DNA from: Bacteroides faecis MAJ27
Lineage (GTDB): Bacteria; Bacteroidota; Bacteroidia; Bacteroidales; Bacteroidaceae
Direction: 5' to 3'
DNA length: 64,000 nt
Assembly (NCBI RefSeq): GCF_900106755.1
Contig: NZ_FNNN01000002.1
Location: forward strand, 1-64,000
The translations under genes were made by a program, and so were the position numbers. Below the pieces are notes generated by a model. It was not told the origin of the DNA. It did no database searches and saw only the letters and a program-made list of their open reading frames with translations. Of this stretch, positions 63,093 through 64,000 are shown in pieces. How positions within the stretch are numbered: the first letter of the stretch is position 1; each line of letters begins with the position of its first letter.

Positions 63093-63532
63093 TAATTTTG
63101 TCACCAGCATTATTATATCAGATAAGGTATAATCCAGCAAGATTCAAAACCACAAATTAAAGTACATAGGCACCATTCCACACTTTTCCAAGCGAATAAT
63201 TCAGTTTCGTTACACTTTTTCCAACGAATCGAGTACCCTAAATAATCGGAACGCAAAAATTCCACCGCAAACCACAGAAATTCCAAGAAAATCTCTATCT
63301 TTGTATTCAGCAAGCGTTCTGTAACATCCATGCGGAAATTCACTATCAGTCAATACATTGAATCTGATAGCGGACATTCCACAAAAGGGCTGAAAAGAGG
63401 CGGTACAACACGTATATGCAAAACGATGAAATACAACGATTTGCATTTGTCCCTACATTCTGTGTACTTGTAAAAACAGAGGTTGTACCGATTAAAATGA
63501 ATTGTCACTGATAATCAGTGATGTAAATATGC
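63093..63532. other. Right end of the island, mostly non-coding
   Basis: A plus-strand promoter-like TATCTTTG (63296-63303) precedes a possible 47-codon ORF (63330-63473, beginning MRKFTISQYIES). It is too uncertain to call a gene. The element ends at the core 63533-63540. Confidence 0.35.
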
Positions 63533-63540
63533 TGCATCGG
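63533..63540. other. Candidate attR core and displaced mnmE end
   Basis: TGCATCGG followed by GAAATAA gives Cys-Ile-Gly-Lys-stop, the MnmE C-terminus with different codons from the left end. Confidence 0.6.
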
Positions 63541-63679
63541 GAAATAACAATCCCCAATATATTTATTAACACCCTAAATATCCCAATATATGTTTTCCCC
63601 CACAATTGACAACCGTCTTCGAGCAATCGATTATAGTAGCAATTGCCGTGAGAAAATAATAATGATATTTTTCTGGCTA

Positions 63680-64000
63680 TTACTCCTCATACCTATTTTC
63701 TAATAAATATTCAACAATTTCTTTATCTGCCGGTAGCCACATAACTTCATCAAGGGAGCTTAGTACTAGCCACCGTGCAGATTTATGTTCACGAAGCTCC
63801 AATTCACCGACTAAAATTGTACACAGATAACAGTGCATAGTAAGGTGAAAAGATGGATAGTCAAAATCAGTAGTACATATAAATCCATCAATACTAATGT
63901 CAACACCTAACTCTTCTTGAATTTCCCGTCTGAGTGCATTTTCATGGCTTTCGCCTTTCTCTATTTTACCACCAGGAAATTCCCACAAACCTTCAAACTC
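63680..64000 (-). CDS. NUDIX hydrolase, partial (MutT-like)
   Basis: The gene runs off the right edge. The visible 107 codons include the complete Nudix box GGKIEKGESHENALRREIQEELGV. This fits small 8-oxo-dGTP or CTP pyrophosphohydrolases. The N-terminus is missing. The frame reads EFEGLWEFPGG upstream with no start. Confidence 0.85.
   Translation of the reverse strand, partial: EFEGLWEFPGGKIEKGESHENALRREIQEELGVDISIDGFICTTDFDYPSFHLTMHCYLCTILVGELELREHKSARWLVLSSLDEVMWLPADKEIVEYLLENRYEE

Larger units (their letters stand above)
42929..63540. mobile_element. NBU-like mobilisable genomic island in mnmE
   Basis: Bounded by a shared TGCATCGG at 42929-42936 and 63533-63540, the element is about 20.6 kb. 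The crossover at the end of mnmE leaves an intact reading frame on both sides. It carries a tyrosine integrase beside the left end, an excisionase-like gene (broken), primase-like genes, MobC and a relaxase with an oriT-like hairpin but no secretion channel, so it must use a helper such as the ICE. Cargo: retron-like RT, hsdS, RhuM, dndCDE and HipBST. The boundary is supported by the reading frame but the shared core is only 8 bp. Confidence 0.7.

Noticed and set aside
62391..63132. Plus-strand ORFs opposite hipS/hipB
   Set aside because: They are antisense shadows of genes with clear domain matches and have no initiation signals.
63113..63343. Minus-strand 76-residue ORF at the island end
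   Set aside because: Composition is not protein-like, no start signal, and it overlaps a better promoter-like signal on the plus strand.
1..64000. CRISPR arrays, rRNA and tRNA genes
   Set aside because: No regularly spaced repeats and no rRNA or tRNA consensus seen anywhere in the window.

Overview
The window reads as a Bacteroides chromosome segment, probably from the B. thetaiotaomicron/ovatus group. The evidence is the TAnnTTTG promoter boxes, the Bacteroidales-type conjugation genes, the NBU-like mobilisable element and the housekeeping genes. Two mobile elements flank about 15.5 kb of mostly ordinary chromosome.

Region A (about 1-27,250) is the right part of an integrative conjugative element (ICE). 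Nearly all genes are on the minus strand. From the right end they are: a 738-residue tyrosine integrase with four N-terminal arm-type domains, a frameshifted Cys-containing ORF, an excisionase-like HTH protein, a RepA-like ATPase, a primase-like Toprim protein, an AbiEi/AbiEii pair, and a type IV secretion operon. That operon holds an N-terminally anchored acidic protein, two TraE-type pilins, TraF, a lipoprotein, the VirB4-type ATPase TraG, three exported proteins, TraJ, TraK, a TraL-position protein, TraM, TraN, a coupling protein and a lysozyme. A toxin-antitoxin pair lies in the opposite orientation inside it. Left of the operon are a long region that looks like a structured RNA with its own promoter and terminator, a NusG/UpxY-type gene, a lipoprotein, and the N-terminus of an IS4-type transposase. 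No relaxase for this element is in view.

Region B (about 27,250-42,930) is chromosomal. It starts with a compact ribosomally synthesised peptide (RiPP) locus: a radical SAM/SPASM maturase, two nearly identical 47-residue Cys-rich precursors too short for routine gene calling, and an M18 aminopeptidase between them. Next come a DUF486 membrane protein, ttcA, a TPR/PD40 lipid-envelope-type protein, the NfeD/FloA pair, a uridine-phosphorylase family enzyme, a GIY-YIG/DUF2075 ATPase, an NAD(P)-binding oxidoreductase, a hybrid histidine kinase and mnmE.

Region C (about 42,930-63,540) is a roughly 20.6-kb mobilisable genomic island inserted in the last codons of mnmE. The element supplies its own Cys-Ile-Gly-Lys-stop, and the displaced chromosomal version survives at the right junction. 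Its core is a broken excisionase/HTH gene, an integrase, HTH, DUF3987, primase-like, MobC and relaxase genes, with an oriT-like hairpin. Its cargo is defence-like: a retron-type reverse transcriptase with a tiny cationic/hydrophobic peptide, an HsdS specificity gene split by what looks like an invertible segment, RhuM, a dndC-dndD-dndE phosphorothioation operon whose DndE is fused to an ATPase, and a three-part HipB-HipS-HipT kinase toxin module.

Region D (after 63,540) is chromosome again, ending in a partial NUDIX hydrolase.

All assignments come from reading motifs and context; no database search was possible. The most novel-looking items are the twin-precursor RiPP locus, the ICE leader RNA with mutually exclusive terminator pairings, the hsdS inversion, and the retron-like cassette.
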